DNA from: Narthecium ossifragum | Lineage: Eukaryota; Streptophyta; Magnoliopsida; Dioscoreales; Nartheciaceae | DNA: 64,000 nucleotides | NCBI GenBank assembly: GCA_963920575.1 | Contig: OY986971.1 | Location: 25,066,145 to 25,130,144, forward strand | Direction: 5' to 3' | Shown: piece after piece, positions 11,118-22,400 of the stretch | How the letters are laid out: each line of letters opens with the position of its first letter | Position numbering within the stretch: the stretch's first letter is position 1 | Notes under the pieces: generated by a model | What the model saw: only the letters and a program-made list of their open reading frames with translations | The model's database searches: none | Told to the model about the DNA's origin: nothing | Translations under genes and position numbers: made by a program

Positions 11118-13998
11118 TCACCTTTCTCCATAAACTCGCAGGTAGTCATATCGGCCACTTGACTGGCCACCTGGTCCCACTGCTGGGTTACTTTCCTCAT
11201 ATAGCTGTCGCAGGAGTTGCTCTGTAGAAATATTCCTCCTCTGAGCTTCTTCCACAACATTTATTGTTTCTTCCACCTCGACGTATTCATCTTCATCGTC
11301 GAGTAGGCTTACTGGTGCTGAATCCTCGGCTTCATCGACCAAGGTGGCTGACGCTTCTTCGTCGTCGGCCATATCGGAAATCTCCGAGTCACTTTCTACT
11401 GGACATTGTTGTCCAAGGCGGCTTGGCAGAATGTAATTGTTGACAATAACGGACGGGAGTGTTCCGAATCGGATGACCTGATTCCCTCCAGTCTCATCGT
11501 CATCGTCCTTGTTTGGATGATAAAACTTACTCTTAGAAGACTCTGTTGCCTTAGAGACAACATCATCGTCGTCAATCTCCTTGGCTTCTTCAGTGTGACT
11601 TGGCTCCATTTCCTGAGCTTGCTTGGCCCTCCTCATCTGGCAATACTTCTTCTGGTGTCGTCAGTACTGGGTCCTTGTCATCTCCTCCACTGGAACTGAT
11701 CGACGAGTATAGCAGTTATACTTGTACCACCTTTCTAGCTTGTATGGCTGTGGTACAAAGTTCCTTGGGTACACTTGAGGCTGACCGTGATTCCATTGCC
11801 AGTGCTGTGGGCGATGGAATTTGGTCCCGGAGAACGGCGTCATCGGACGACTAAGGTCCCAGTGACATCTTGGGCAGACATGTGGAAGTGCTGGCTCCTT
11901 CCCTTTGTCTTGGCTTAGTCTGGCAAACACATCTGGACGACTATCGTCCTGAGTTTCGTCAATGACGATCTTGAACTTTGGCAACTTAAAGTTTGCCACA
12001 TCAGTCAGCACCATCCCCACTGGAGCAGCTTTGGGGAATGGGTTAGCATCAACTCCCATATGTTTGGTTGGAAAACCAATTCTACCGGAGTCAATCGCAT
12101 CCTGCAAAACATTACGGAAAGCCAAACATTGATTAGTGTGATGTGACCAAGCATTATGCCATTTGTAATATCTTTTGTCCTTGATTTCATCAAGACTTGA
12201 CATAGCATGTCCATCTTTCAATTTGACTTGTTTATCTTTCAATAATTGATCAAAGATTTGATCGGCCTTTGAAATATCAAAAGAAAACTTTCTTACTTGA
12301 CGTTTACCGTCTCTGACTATTTCTTTACCCTTAAGTTCTCGCTCAAGTTTGGCAAGTGCTTTACATATATAAAGTTTTCTTTTGAGCACATCGGCCAAAC
12401 AAACATCGTCTATATTGTAACCTTCCTCATCGACGTTACTAACTTGATTGATTTCATAGTTAGTGTCTCTATAATAAGTCCCTTTAGACGATGATTTCAT
12501 TTGATCTTCTTCTCTTAATAATTGCTCATAGAGTATAGCGCTAGTCTGCAATTGGAACACATCGATGAAATCCATATCTTGGAATTTCTTTTTAAGTTCA
12601 AAGGCCAATCCACTTTGAGCGATTTTTACGAATTCCTTTTCTGGCAAGGGAATAAAGCACCTACTTCTCGCTCTTTTAAATCTTTATAAGAATGACTCAG
12701 CATTCTCATCTGGCCGCTACCTCAGTTGAGCTAAATCGGCCATTGTTATTTCTGGTTCCGTCTTATAAAATTGAGAATGGAACGCATATTCCATTTGCTA
12801 CCAACTTTGAATAGAGTTGGGCGATAAATTAATGAACCAAGAGTAAACTACTCCGGACAAGGAGTTAGGGAATAACCTAAGTTTGACAAAATCGTTAACT
12901 TCTCCACATTGCATGGAGTATTTCGCTATGTGTTCAATGGTCGATGTTTCATCTACACTAGAGAACATGGTGAACTCTGGAACTTTATAGTTCCTAGGAA
13001 GTGGGTACATCTGGTCAACCCAATCAGGATAAGGTTTTCTATAAGTTGGACGAGTAGCTGGTCGTCCTAAACCTATTTGTTCTTGTAAGATCTCAGCGAC
13101 TTGTTCACGTAGAACATCGGCATGATTATAAAGAGGGTTATTATATACTTGATCATATTGCTCGTTTGATGGTCGAGCATAATATGGTGGTGCTTCATAT
13201 GGTCGATGGTTATTCTGATAAGGGACATCGCCTATTCGTTGACCATCGGCCATTCTCTGATTATAAAAATTATATCCTATTGGTCGATTACCCTGGCCAC
13301 CTAGTTGGCCAAAGTTATTCTGTGGAAACTATTGGCCTTGACCACTCAAATTGTTATTTTGGCTGATATTTTGGCCATTGTTTGGGAAAACAAGGTTCTG
13401 ACCATTAGGAGGAATATGGTCACCTATGATCTGAGGCACTCCACCCATTGATACCCCTTGACTAAGAGGTACTCCATTATTTGGCGCTCCCTGTGCCGGA
13501 GGAACAACACCGCCTTGCATCCCTTGAAGAGGAGGGACACCAGTGTTTGGCATTCCTCCAGGGGTTAACACCTCACCATTAGGAGGTATCTGCATTGGCG
13601 ATGGAAATAACCCAGATGTTTGACCGATTAAGTTAGGTCTTTGGCTATTGTCATTGTTCATCGATGGTCGATGATGGTTTGAACTAGTTTGGCCAACTTG
13701 GCTATTTTGACCGATAAGGTTTTGGCTGTGCAATGGATTTTGCAAAAGAACAAAACCGTTATTACCGCCAGGTCCCATGACCGTGTTGGGCGGAAAAGGA
13801 CGATTGTTTTGAGTTGCATTTTGGCCGAGAGGAATCATTGGCATGGTCGGCCTAACAACATTCTGCCCAGGATTCACATGTGATAAGGTCGTGTTGATAA
13901 AAGTCTGCATGGTATCAATAAAAGGCCTTAAAGCTACGGCGATGTGGTTGGCCATTTGCTGGTTATTAGCATGTAAAGCTTTATCGACCATAGTCTGG
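11118..13998 (-). pseudogene. Tat gag region
   Basis: Three minus-strand frames cover gag. At 13,329-13,991 lies an Asn/Gln/Pro-rich N-terminal domain (VDKALHANNQQMANHI then low complexity). At 12,798-13,253 is the retrotransposon gag core (VPEFTMFSS, HIAKYSMQCGEVND, LRLFPNSLSGVVYSWF, SPNSIQSW). At 11,661-12,647 is the C-terminal part with KWHNAWSHHTNQCLAFRN, a zinc-knuckle-like segment typical of Tat gag in which the usual first Cys is Tyr here (RYYKWHN). Frames are separated by small disruptions near 12,650-12,800 and 13,255-13,330. Gag packages element RNA; this copy is broken. Confidence 0.75.
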
Positions 13999-14027
13999 GC
14001 AGTGCTAGAAGTTATGACTCCTGGATC

Positions 14028-15599
14028 TGGGACGTGAAAAGTGCATAAATCACCCTTTCAACTTGGCCTTGTTAGTCTCCGAGCAAGGCCTTACTGACGA
14101 TTATTACCCTATGACAGGTACAAGAGCCTTCAATGAGGATTGGATCAAGTTCCGAGCTTAAACGAAGTCATTCGGGGCAGTTTAGTATGAAGAAGATCGA
14201 TCCTTTATTGAAGAGGATCGATCCTTTGAAGTACATTAAGAAGAAATCAAGTCGGGACAAAAAGGATCGATCCTCCATCATGTGAAGATCGATCCCGTTT
14301 GCGCATTTTTCAGTGACAGAGCACAACATTCTCAAGGATCGATCTCCATCTACTAGAGGATCGATCTTCATCGGGGCGCAGCTAGAATTCAAGAGAAAGG
14401 ATCGATCCTTTCCTATAGGAGGATCGATCCTCCACGGGGCCAGCGATCACACGGAAGAGGAAGATCGATCCTCTACCTTACAATGATCGATCTTTTTGTG
14501 CCAGCCGAGCAAAATCAATGGTCCAGATCTAATCTGAGTGGGGGAGGCTTGTTTACTATAAATAGACCCCTTATGGGGGATTTTAGGGATCCTCTCTTAG
14601 TCCTTTCTCCAGCCTTTCTATTTTCCTTACCCAATTGAGAGGAGGACATCTTGGAGGAAATCCATGGGAGGAGAGCTTCATCAACCTCCATCCATGGATC
14701 CATCCAAGATGAGTAGCTAACTTCCTTTCTCTTGGGATTTCCATGTAGTTGTAGGATTCTTTTGTAGTTTTCTTAGAGTTTTTGATGTGTAATCTTTGGG
14801 GTTGATCTATTGTATGGATTGAGCATGATTTCTTTATCTTTGTACTTGGATCTTATATGTTGAATGGATGAATGCCCTTATTAGGTATGAGTTAGAACTT
14901 GTGCATGATAGGTGTTTGTTGTTATGCCTCAATGAGTGGGATGTGCTAGAAACACATCCAATTCCATTGGGAGGATGAATAGCCCTAGATTGGAGATTAG
15001 GGATGCTAGAACCATCCCTATCTCTCTAATTAGAGGATCCATTCTATCTTTCTCTCGCATTGGATACGAGGTGCTAGAACCATCTCAATCCAATGCCCGA
15101 TTCCATACAATACCTTGACCTTGCGACGAATCGATCTTAATCGAAGGTTCGTTAGCGACGATAGAAGCTAATCACTCATTCGTCGACTTTGTGAATGTGC
15201 TTCTTTCCGGTGGATGATTCTAACCCGACTTCCGTTGAGCGATAAGTGAGGCTAACCACCCTCTTGTCGACTTCTAGATTTCAATCGTCCAAATTGGATT
15301 ACACACCTCAATTCCTTAGGAGGCTACACTAGAACCTACAATGAAATGGAAATCCCAAGGCTTCTCCATATTAGTTTTATTTCTCTATACCTAGTTAATT
15401 ACTTTAATCATCATTAATCCAAAACCCAAATTATTTTAGCTAATTGCTTGGAGTTATCTATCGAGTACGTTAATCAATTCTCATTTCCCTGTGGATCGAC
15501 CCGGACTCCCGCTAACTACGTAGTAGTTAGTTAGGATTCAGTATAAATTGTAATCTCGACGCCCTAGTCACTTTCACGACGAGTGGTCTGGGCGCGTCA
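14028..15599 (+). mobile_element. X-family solo LTR (copy 3) inside gag
   Basis: The sequence matches the X LTR at 26,054-27,697: near the start TGCATAAATCACCC and ACTTGGCC, at the end GGGCGCGTCA. It carries a GGATCGATC array (14,187-14,500) and TATAAATA at 14,557-14,564. It splits the gag N-terminus (15,600-15,825) from the rest of gag. The exact left end is uncertain and I find no matching 5-bp target duplication (GGATC versus GGCCA), so its ends may have been altered after insertion. Confidence 0.75.
14187..14500. repeat. GGATCGATCC array in X LTR copy 3
   Basis: About ten GATCGATC palindromes, mostly with aa/tc flanks (for example aaGGATCGATCCttt), at 15-50 bp spacing. They lie 60-370 bp upstream of the TATAAATA at 14,557. 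Confidence 0.9.
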
Positions 15600-15825
15600 G
15601 GCCATCTCTGGCCGATGTGTTTCCTCGCTCCACAGAGTGATAGACCACCCTATCACGATATTCTATATGGGGTTGCTCGAAGGGCGAAGGGATGATAGGT
15701 TCGTTTGCACTAACATTTGGAATTGGTTGACCATTGCCGTGATCGGCGTTTCCACCACTACTGTTAGTATCTAAACCAGTCCTAGAAACGACCATTCCGT
15801 CTGGTCCAATTTGATCGATTTCCAT
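15600..15825 (-). pseudogene. Tat gag N-terminus, severed by an X LTR
   Basis: A real ATG at 15,825 opens MEIDQIGPDGMVVSRTGL and continues to VERGNTSARDGL, where the X LTR begins. The start lies about 15 bases inside the primer-binding site, as usual for gag. The frame resumes past the LTR as DPGVITSSTAQ near 14,020. Confidence 0.7.
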
Positions 15826-15840
15826 AAAGACTTGACACGT

Positions 15841-15859
15841 TGTCCCACCGAGCGTGCCA
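15841..15859 (-). promoter_or_regulatory. Primer-binding site of the Tat element
   Basis: On the minus strand TGGCACGCTCGGTGGGACA follows the LTR end (…TAACA) after a few T residues. This resembles the TGGCACGCCCGGTGGGAC-type site I recall from Tat-lineage elements. The tRNA identity is not assigned. Confidence 0.6.
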
Positions 15860-15864
15860 AAAAA

Positions 15865-16200
15865 TGTTAGAACAGAAATCTAACCGTTGACCGGTCAAAT
15901 AGTCAAGGTCAAAATCTACTCCACACTTAGATATCAGATGATTGTAGTTAAGTTCCTACTCCTTCAAACGACGTTCGAATCAGATATGTCAAGTTAAATG
16001 GAAATCTAGATTAGACCTAATTTAATAATTTAATTAAAAACTAATTATCTAGATTAACTTAAAACAGTCTAAATTAACCTATTGAAAGCCTAAATTATCT
16101 AATATTATGAAATTAATAAAAGAAAGCTTTAAAGTTCATCTAAGGCATAATAAATATTAAATATATAAGAAAAAAGATTCAATGGCCACTCGATGTAGCG
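15865..16200 (-). mobile_element. 5' LTR of the Tat element (right end not defined)
   Basis: Begins on the plus strand with TGTTAGAACAGAAATC directly next to the primer-binding site, so this is the LTR 3' end read on the minus strand. The sequence is A/T-rich. I cannot fix its outer boundary because the partner LTR lies outside the window; 16,200 is approximate. Confidence 0.45.
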
Positions 16201-16852
16201 GTCGGCCATGAGTTATACTTATGCCGAGGTGGCAGATTTATTTAACTGTTTGGTGTTATTTTTTTTAGTTGTAGGTTTTTTTTCCCTTTCTCTTCCCCAC
16301 CCTCTTAGCCTTCTCCTCTTCAATCTGCTCCTGGAAACTGAAGAGATAATTCAAAAAGAGAAGATGGAGAAACTTCGAATAGAACCGGTCAATTACTTGA
16401 TCAAGTCATCCAATCCATCCGTGATCTCCTTCCCTCATGCTCATGAATGTAAGAGAGACGGGGAGATGAGGGTAGTGAGAAGTGAGATAAAAGGGTAAAA
16501 AATAAAATTGGAGATTAGCAAAAGAGACGATAGATAGTAGCAGTAGGTGACTTGGCAGTGGCATCGGGACGCCGCCATGAAGCAGTCGGAGTGAGAGATG
16601 ATACATCTAGTGCTGTTTTTTTTCTGTCTTGAATGCTTCTTAAGACCCCATATTCTGTTTTTTCTTTGTTTGTCAATTCTCCTTTCACTAAACTAACATG
16701 AGCTGCTTTATTTAATTTTTTTGGAAGTTTTAAAAATTGCAAAGAGTAAGGGAGTTATTCCAATTTGAACAAAGTATACCTGCTCTATGGATTCAGGAAT
16801 ACAAAACATATCTACAAAATAGTCAACCAAAAACTGCATCAAATGACATTGC

Positions 16853-16974
16853 CTTCATGTACCTCCCTGCTTGCCTCATAAGCCAAACCGGAGGCCTTTC
16901 AATCTTTTCTCCATGAACAGCATTCAAGAGGAGTGGTGCAGCAACATTAGCTACTTTTGATTCTACGACAAATT
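16853..16974 (-). pseudogene. Isolated uroporphyrinogen decarboxylase exon
   Basis: Minus strand: acceptor TTTCAG, then an exon encoding [19 protein letters not shown] and [12 protein letters not shown]. The [14 protein letters not shown] signature is diagnostic of uroporphyrinogen decarboxylase (HEME1/HEME2, plastid tetrapyrrole synthesis). The exon stops after MK at AAG/GCAATG, a possible GC donor. No other exon of this enzyme (about 400 residues in plants) is recognisable within several kb on either side, so I read it as a captured or left-over gene fragment, not a working gene. Confidence 0.7.
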
Positions 16975-17401
16975 CTGAAAGAAAAAGTGCCATGTAAGAC
17001 ATAGACGATGAGAGATTGGATAAGTAGAATACCAGCACTTTGTTGAAGCCATGGGGAAAAAATTCTAAAGAGATGAATCCTACAAACTTTAAAGGATCTG
17101 AAGGCTATAGAAAACATATGGCATTACACTTCATAATACACAGCAGTTTCTCACTTGACAACAGGCAATTTCATTTATGTCAAGTGTATCATAGACTACC
17201 AGTCTATTTCATTTGTCAACTCAAATGTAAGAATTATGACATCCAAACTTCAACTTACAATAACGTTGCACACTTCCTTATACGGGATTATTCATCTAAG
17301 ATTAGCCAACATGCACCAACACCAAAAAGTTCAGATTCTCGAGTATTATGCAGCATATTTGTAGCCTTCATTCCTACAAAGTTGGCGACCTTAAGACGTA
17401 C

Positions 17402-17545
17402 GGCTGTTTGGCAGCCAGGGATCCGGTGGGATCCAAGGGATGCGCAGATCCCGTGAACGGGATCCGTGCGTTTTTGGAATCCGAGGGGCGGATTCCGAAT
17501 TCCGGATCCCACGGATTCCGGATCCGCCCCTCTGTCAAACGGACC
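17402..17545. mobile_element. Short MITE-like element rich in GGATCC
   Basis: The ends are imperfect inverted repeats: GGCTGTTTGGCAG on the left and the complement of GGTCCGTTTGACAG on the right. The 144-bp interior is packed with GGATCC and GGATTCC palindromes. The target duplication is not clear, so the superfamily is unassigned (hAT- or PIF-like). Confidence 0.55.
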
Positions 17546-17625
17546 CTAAGAAAAGTGCGACGTACATTAGTAGTATTCACATTTCACACACGCAAACGTG
17601 GTAGCCAAGCTCAACAATAAAATTA

Positions 17626-18203
17626 GGCCAAAAAGCAGTTCAGTACCATGTAGTTTTCCAGTTTTACAGTTTAGTACCACGTATTTTCAAAATTATAAAA
17701 AAATGCTCCAAGTTACATAATAGTTGCAGTTTAGTACCCATCATCCGACGTCATTATATATTTTAAGGCCAAAAAGTACTTTGGCACCTTGTAGTTTAAA
17801 AATTTTATAGTTTAGTACCACGTCGTTTAAAAATTATAAAAAAATGCCTGAAGTTACAAAACTGGACATTTTGGATCCAACGTACTTTTAAACAACGTGG
17901 TACTAAACTATAAATGCTCCAAGTTAAAAATGCTCCAGGTATAAACCCAGGTTAAAAATGCTCCAAGTTTTGTAACTTCAGGCATTTTTTTGTAATTTTT
18001 AAACAACGTGGTACTAAAATGCAAAAATTTTAAACTACAAGGTGCCAAAGTGCTTTTTGGCCTTAAAATATATAACGGCGTTGGATGATGGGTACTAAAC
18101 TGCAACTATTATGTACTTTGGAGCATTTGTTTATAATTTATAAAGTACGTGGTACTAAACTACAAAACTGGAAAACTACAGGGTACTAAACTGCTTTTTG
18201 CCC
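17626..18203. mobile_element. Foldback MITE, Mutator-like (9-bp target duplication)
   Basis: A 578-bp near-palindrome. The outer ends are GGCCAAAAAGCAGTTCAGTA and the complement of GGGCAAAAAGCAGTTTAGTA. Inner arms repeat the theme (TTTAGTACCACG, GGCACCTTGTAGTTTAAA) in both orientations. The flanks are the 9-mer ATAAAATTA at 17,617-17,625 and 18,204-18,212, the length made by Mutator transposases. No coding sequence. Confidence 0.85.
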
Positions 18204-19413
18204 ATAAAATTATGTCCAGACATCTTATCTAAGCCAAAAAAAAGAATGTATTAAAAGCATCAACTTTGAAACCAAACAAGTCTTAAGAGATGCTTCGATC
18301 TATATCGCGAATTAATTGCCATTCTTGGAGAAATCGAAGGAAAAGTGACAGAAAATGAGGAATTAATACACGCCATTGGTAGCATAATAAAATTCCATAC
18401 TCCTCTCGCTCCGCCCGCAGCTATTTTAAAATCAAGTGGAATAGCGATGGATAAGAGCAGATAATAAAAAGGGAAAGAAAAACCTCAAAAAACTATTTCC
18501 CTTAAAAACCTGCCATATGAGATCTTTCAAAGAAGACAAGTGAAGGGGTGTTTTGGTCATTTAATAGTCAAAGTCTAATTGTATGTTTGATATGGGATTA
18601 GAAAAAATAAGATTAATGAAAAATATGGTTTAAAAAAGTGAGATTAAAAAATAAAAATAGAAAAAAAAAAGAGTGATGATTATAAGTGAAATGAAAATAA
18701 AATAATAATGATTATTTTTTATGTTTTGATATTCGAGATAGTAATAGCTTATCCTGTCGAGAGCCGAGAGACGTGAGCCGTGCTCGGCTCGAGCCGTGGG
18801 ATTCAATGGATATGGCGCTCGCTGGTATCCCTGCCGTTAAAAAAGATAGCAAACAGTAGCACTGAGAAATTGACCCAATCACCCCCCTCGTCGGGGTTTC
18901 TTGTACAGTTCAACAAGGTAGCTCTCATCCTACGAAGACGCAAACACAGCAAGATACAGATAGACAAGCAAAAATTTCTCAACATACGTACAACTCAAAA
19001 TTTCCCAGCTCACAAATGAACTCAACATAGTACAGCTCAAATGCTACAACTAATCGAACATCTCTTACAGCCTAGACAAGTTGAAATCCACAGAAAAGAG
19101 AGGCAATTAGAAATAACATGTACGCGGCCAAAATTGAAGAAAAATATCTTCAACATATACAACCTCAAAGCAGAGATCCAATAAGATTCATATATTGCTA
19201 GGAAGTGGACGTTTTTCTGACAACAAAGTCAACCATGGGCTGACTTTGATGGCTGCTGATTAAATAAGCTTCTAAAACTACTAGCCCAGTTTTCACATTG
19301 CTGAGGGATGAAGGAAAGAAAATCACTTAGACCCATCAAAAGAGGGTTATCTGTACAAAAAACTCATGATCCTGAGCAACAAATGAAATAGGGAGGATAC
19401 TAAGAAAAGAGAG
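18204..19413. other. Intergenic DNA and likely 3' flank of the HAD gene
   Basis: A/T-rich sequence without a supported gene. 18,590-18,730 is A-rich low complexity. The part from about 19,200 to 19,413 is probably the 3' UTR of the minus-strand phosphatase gene, but no clear poly(A) signal can be fixed. Confidence 0.4.
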
Positions 19414-22400
19414 TTAGTAGATAGTGTCTATTATCATTTTCCTTTTAGGAGGTAGATTTTCTATAAGCTGCTTCTGTAGATCCATAAAACTCGGCTCCTT
19501 GGATGCAGATAATCTTCTCAGGTTGATCACTGAGAGCTCTCTGAAGCTAGCAACAGCAAGATCAGCCTGTACCAACTCATACCTGTAATGAATAAAGCAA
19601 TAATGTCTTAATGCAAGCCGTCCATCTCTACAAGAACATTTGTTTTACATTTCAACACAACAAGAGTGTACGTTACTTGCCTCTAATACTAGTGGCCTTT
19701 AAGTTAACTACCCTTTATAATGAATCGTTGAATGACAGTTCAAAACAAGCCCACCCAAAGCATGCATAAGACGATCATCCTTGTTACAGTGTTTTCGAGG
19801 TCCAATGTCAATAATCTATTCCCAGTAAGCGCCAAATGAAAAGGAACCATCATATTTTAGATAATGGACAAGATTCTCCTAAGGATCCTTAAATTAAATT
19901 TCTTCTTGGAGGCCCAAACAAGTATTGTGCCCCTAAGTCTGGCAAACGACAATCCAGGCTAGCATTGAGATACAAAACCATCAACCGTCAAAATAGGGTA
20001 AGTAGTAAAGAAGCAAATTGCCTTTCACTAATCAATTGGCTACAATTGTTTCATGCAAACCTCTTTCAGGTAAGCCACGAAATAGCCTATAGCAAGTATA
20101 GACAGTGAAACTTGGTGAGCAAGGTCTTGGTTACTCAACCTATAGGTGGCTAGAAAGAATTTGAAAACAACATCAACACTAGGTTCTTATTCTTTATAAA
20201 GAAGTCTAGGGGAAACAAGCTTGCTGGAATACTAAATGTGATTCTGGAAGTATGAAGTATTAGGCTTAAAAAACCACTCGTCTCTTGACCAAAGTGAAGA
20301 GTATAGTAAAATTGACAGTCACTTTAGTATAAAGCTGGATGAAAGATGCACTTCAGAATAGAGTTACAGAAAAATGTACGCACGCAGGGTGAGCACCAAT
20401 TAAAGCCACAGCCATCATTGTACAATTGTGAGCAGCAGTGATGCCTCTTGGATCATCCTCGAATATTACACAATTACAGGGTTTGCGGTCCAACTGCCAA
20501 AAGAATAGAGTTATGTAACTAAATTCTAATAAAACCCACAGTGAACATAGTAAGTTGAAGTTAAAACAACGTCTATATATTGTTGCAGTCATTTTCCAAA
20601 GCATTAATTGATTGGTGAAAATGAAGCCTATGCTGTTTCTCAATCTTAATTTGCAAATGCAGGGGGAAACTTGTTTAAAAAATATCATCTCTATTTGTAG
20701 CAGGAGGTAAAAGCCCTCCAGAAAGAGAATATTCAGTTCTTTTGCAGGTAAATTGAACTTTAAATGCAAAAGAATATAGCCTTGCTGACACTCAACCTAG
20801 AATACAAGCTTAATGGACTCATAGCCATCCACCAAACCCCATGACACCTTCCAAAAATGCATCTCCTGAAAGCACGAAGCTTCCACTATACCTTTACTGC
20901 AGCAGACAGAAATCTATGGGCTATTGACTCCATCCCATCCTCCTCGGTGACAATAGCCTGCAATACAAAAAGAAAGAAATGCATCATGACAGTTTAATAT
21001 GATATCGCAACTAGGTAAGATGCACCAATATGAATTTTGACCTGAAAATATCTTTCAATCCCCATCCTTTGCAATGATTCAACAACATTTCTCCGATCAA
21101 GACATGACACAACTGCACAAGGGATGCCTGCAGTATAAACTGCATCCAGCCACTCCCTCAATCCTTCAATTGGTGTATCGAGCTGGACAAGTATAAAGTT
21201 CTTCATAATGCTCATCAGAAAGAAAAGTTAAATATAGCTCTCTGGTTGGGAGTATGACCTTAAGGAAATTCTCATAGTATAATTGTAACAGCCTTGACTT
21301 TAATCTCTCCAACTCATTTTCTTCTTCAACCCAACACAAAACCTGAAATTTTCCATAAGATTTTGCAGATGAATTTTGAAAGAAAGAATAAAATGTGCAG
21401 AAGGCTATGTGATGATAGAAAGATGATAAGTTACGCGCTCACGTTTTCAAGTGCGCTCATGTTTTAGAGTGCGTAAACTTGTCAATTACTCTCTGATTAC
21501 CATGCATTTTACAAGGTCCATCTTGTGCATCTAAAAAAACTGATGGCTGGTCTGCTGTCATTTGCTTAGGACGCACTTAGGCTTTCATATCAGTTAAACT
21601 AGTCATAAAACTACCATACATATTATCCATACAAGATGACCACTTGACAGTCAAAATAATTAATGTTACAATTTTATAGCACCCCTAGAAGACATAAAGA
21701 TCAGTTAAAATCATATGATCAGTTAGAATCCCTCCCTCCCTCCCTCTCTGTCTCTCTCAAATGTCAACTGAGGTGAAAGAAATATGAAACAAAGGACAAA
21801 AACTACGTCAATAGATTAATTCGAACCACTTGGCTAGATATGAAATTAATCCCACATTCACCTGTAATCAATCTGTCGATACTGATTACTCGATGAAAGT
21901 GCAGTAGACATTTTATTTTCACAAGCTATAACGAGAAACCTAATGCAATTTGTTGGCCACAGGAATTTTATGTTGTTTTTCAAACTAAGAAGGCAACATA
22001 AGCATTGCCAAATATAACTGACATTGTCTAGTCAAACTCGTTAGATATTTACATTGCATCAAAACTGACATAATGAAAACAGCTATCCGTGTCTTATACA
22101 ATTAAATAAGCAAACAAATGACCAAAGTATTTAAAACTATGATATAACAACTAAAGATTTACACATTGATAACTCACCTTTTGTAAGGCATGGTCAGCAG
22201 TGTTACAAAGAATAGTCTTTTGTATGTGAACATCACTCGGAATATTCTTTCCTAGCAAGAGAAGAATAATGAGACAACATCAACCTCAAGGAACTATAAA
22301 ACAGAGATAAAAGATACATCACCTTAAACGAAACCATATATAGTGATGAAGGCTCATCTTTTAAAGGGCCTAACTATGTTTTAAAATCAAATTTGTTCGA

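Larger units (their letters stand above)
7548..11260 (-). pseudogene. Tat protease and gag-protease linker, split by a V solo LTR
   Basis: The minus frame ending near 10,237 encodes an aspartic protease of retropepsin type. The active-site stretch reads VLIDTRAAVNVIP, where the usual D-T-G has become D-T-R, so it is probably inactive. Later motifs are YNVLLGRDWIHGSQC, interrupted at 10,236 by a V LTR and continuing at 7,650 with PSSHHQCLFLWN and a SIDTHAG stretch. The linker upstream (10,700-11,260) repeats a module found again at 11,118-11,400: NI....LL..LY...NPA...GQ.SG..DYL. This suggests an old internal duplication. Frameshifts separate the pieces. Confidence 0.72.
1..15864 (-). mobile_element. 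Degenerate Tat-type Ty3/gypsy retrotransposon body with nested insertions
   Basis: Read on the minus strand this is an LTR retrotransposon: 5' LTR from 15,865, primer-binding site at 15,841-15,859, gag start at 15,825, gag to about 11,100, protease to about 7,550, and an integrase C-terminal remnant at 5,090-5,340. Beyond pol, an opposite-strand ORF with a plant mobile domain fills 3-5,013. An antisense ORF between pol and the 3' LTR is a known trait of Tat-lineage elements, so I assign that lineage by inference. Reverse transcriptase, RNase H and the integrase core are absent; two joined X-family LTR pieces occupy their place. The 3' LTR lies left of the window. Stops, frameshifts and four nested LTR blocks show it cannot be autonomous. 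Confidence 0.8.
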
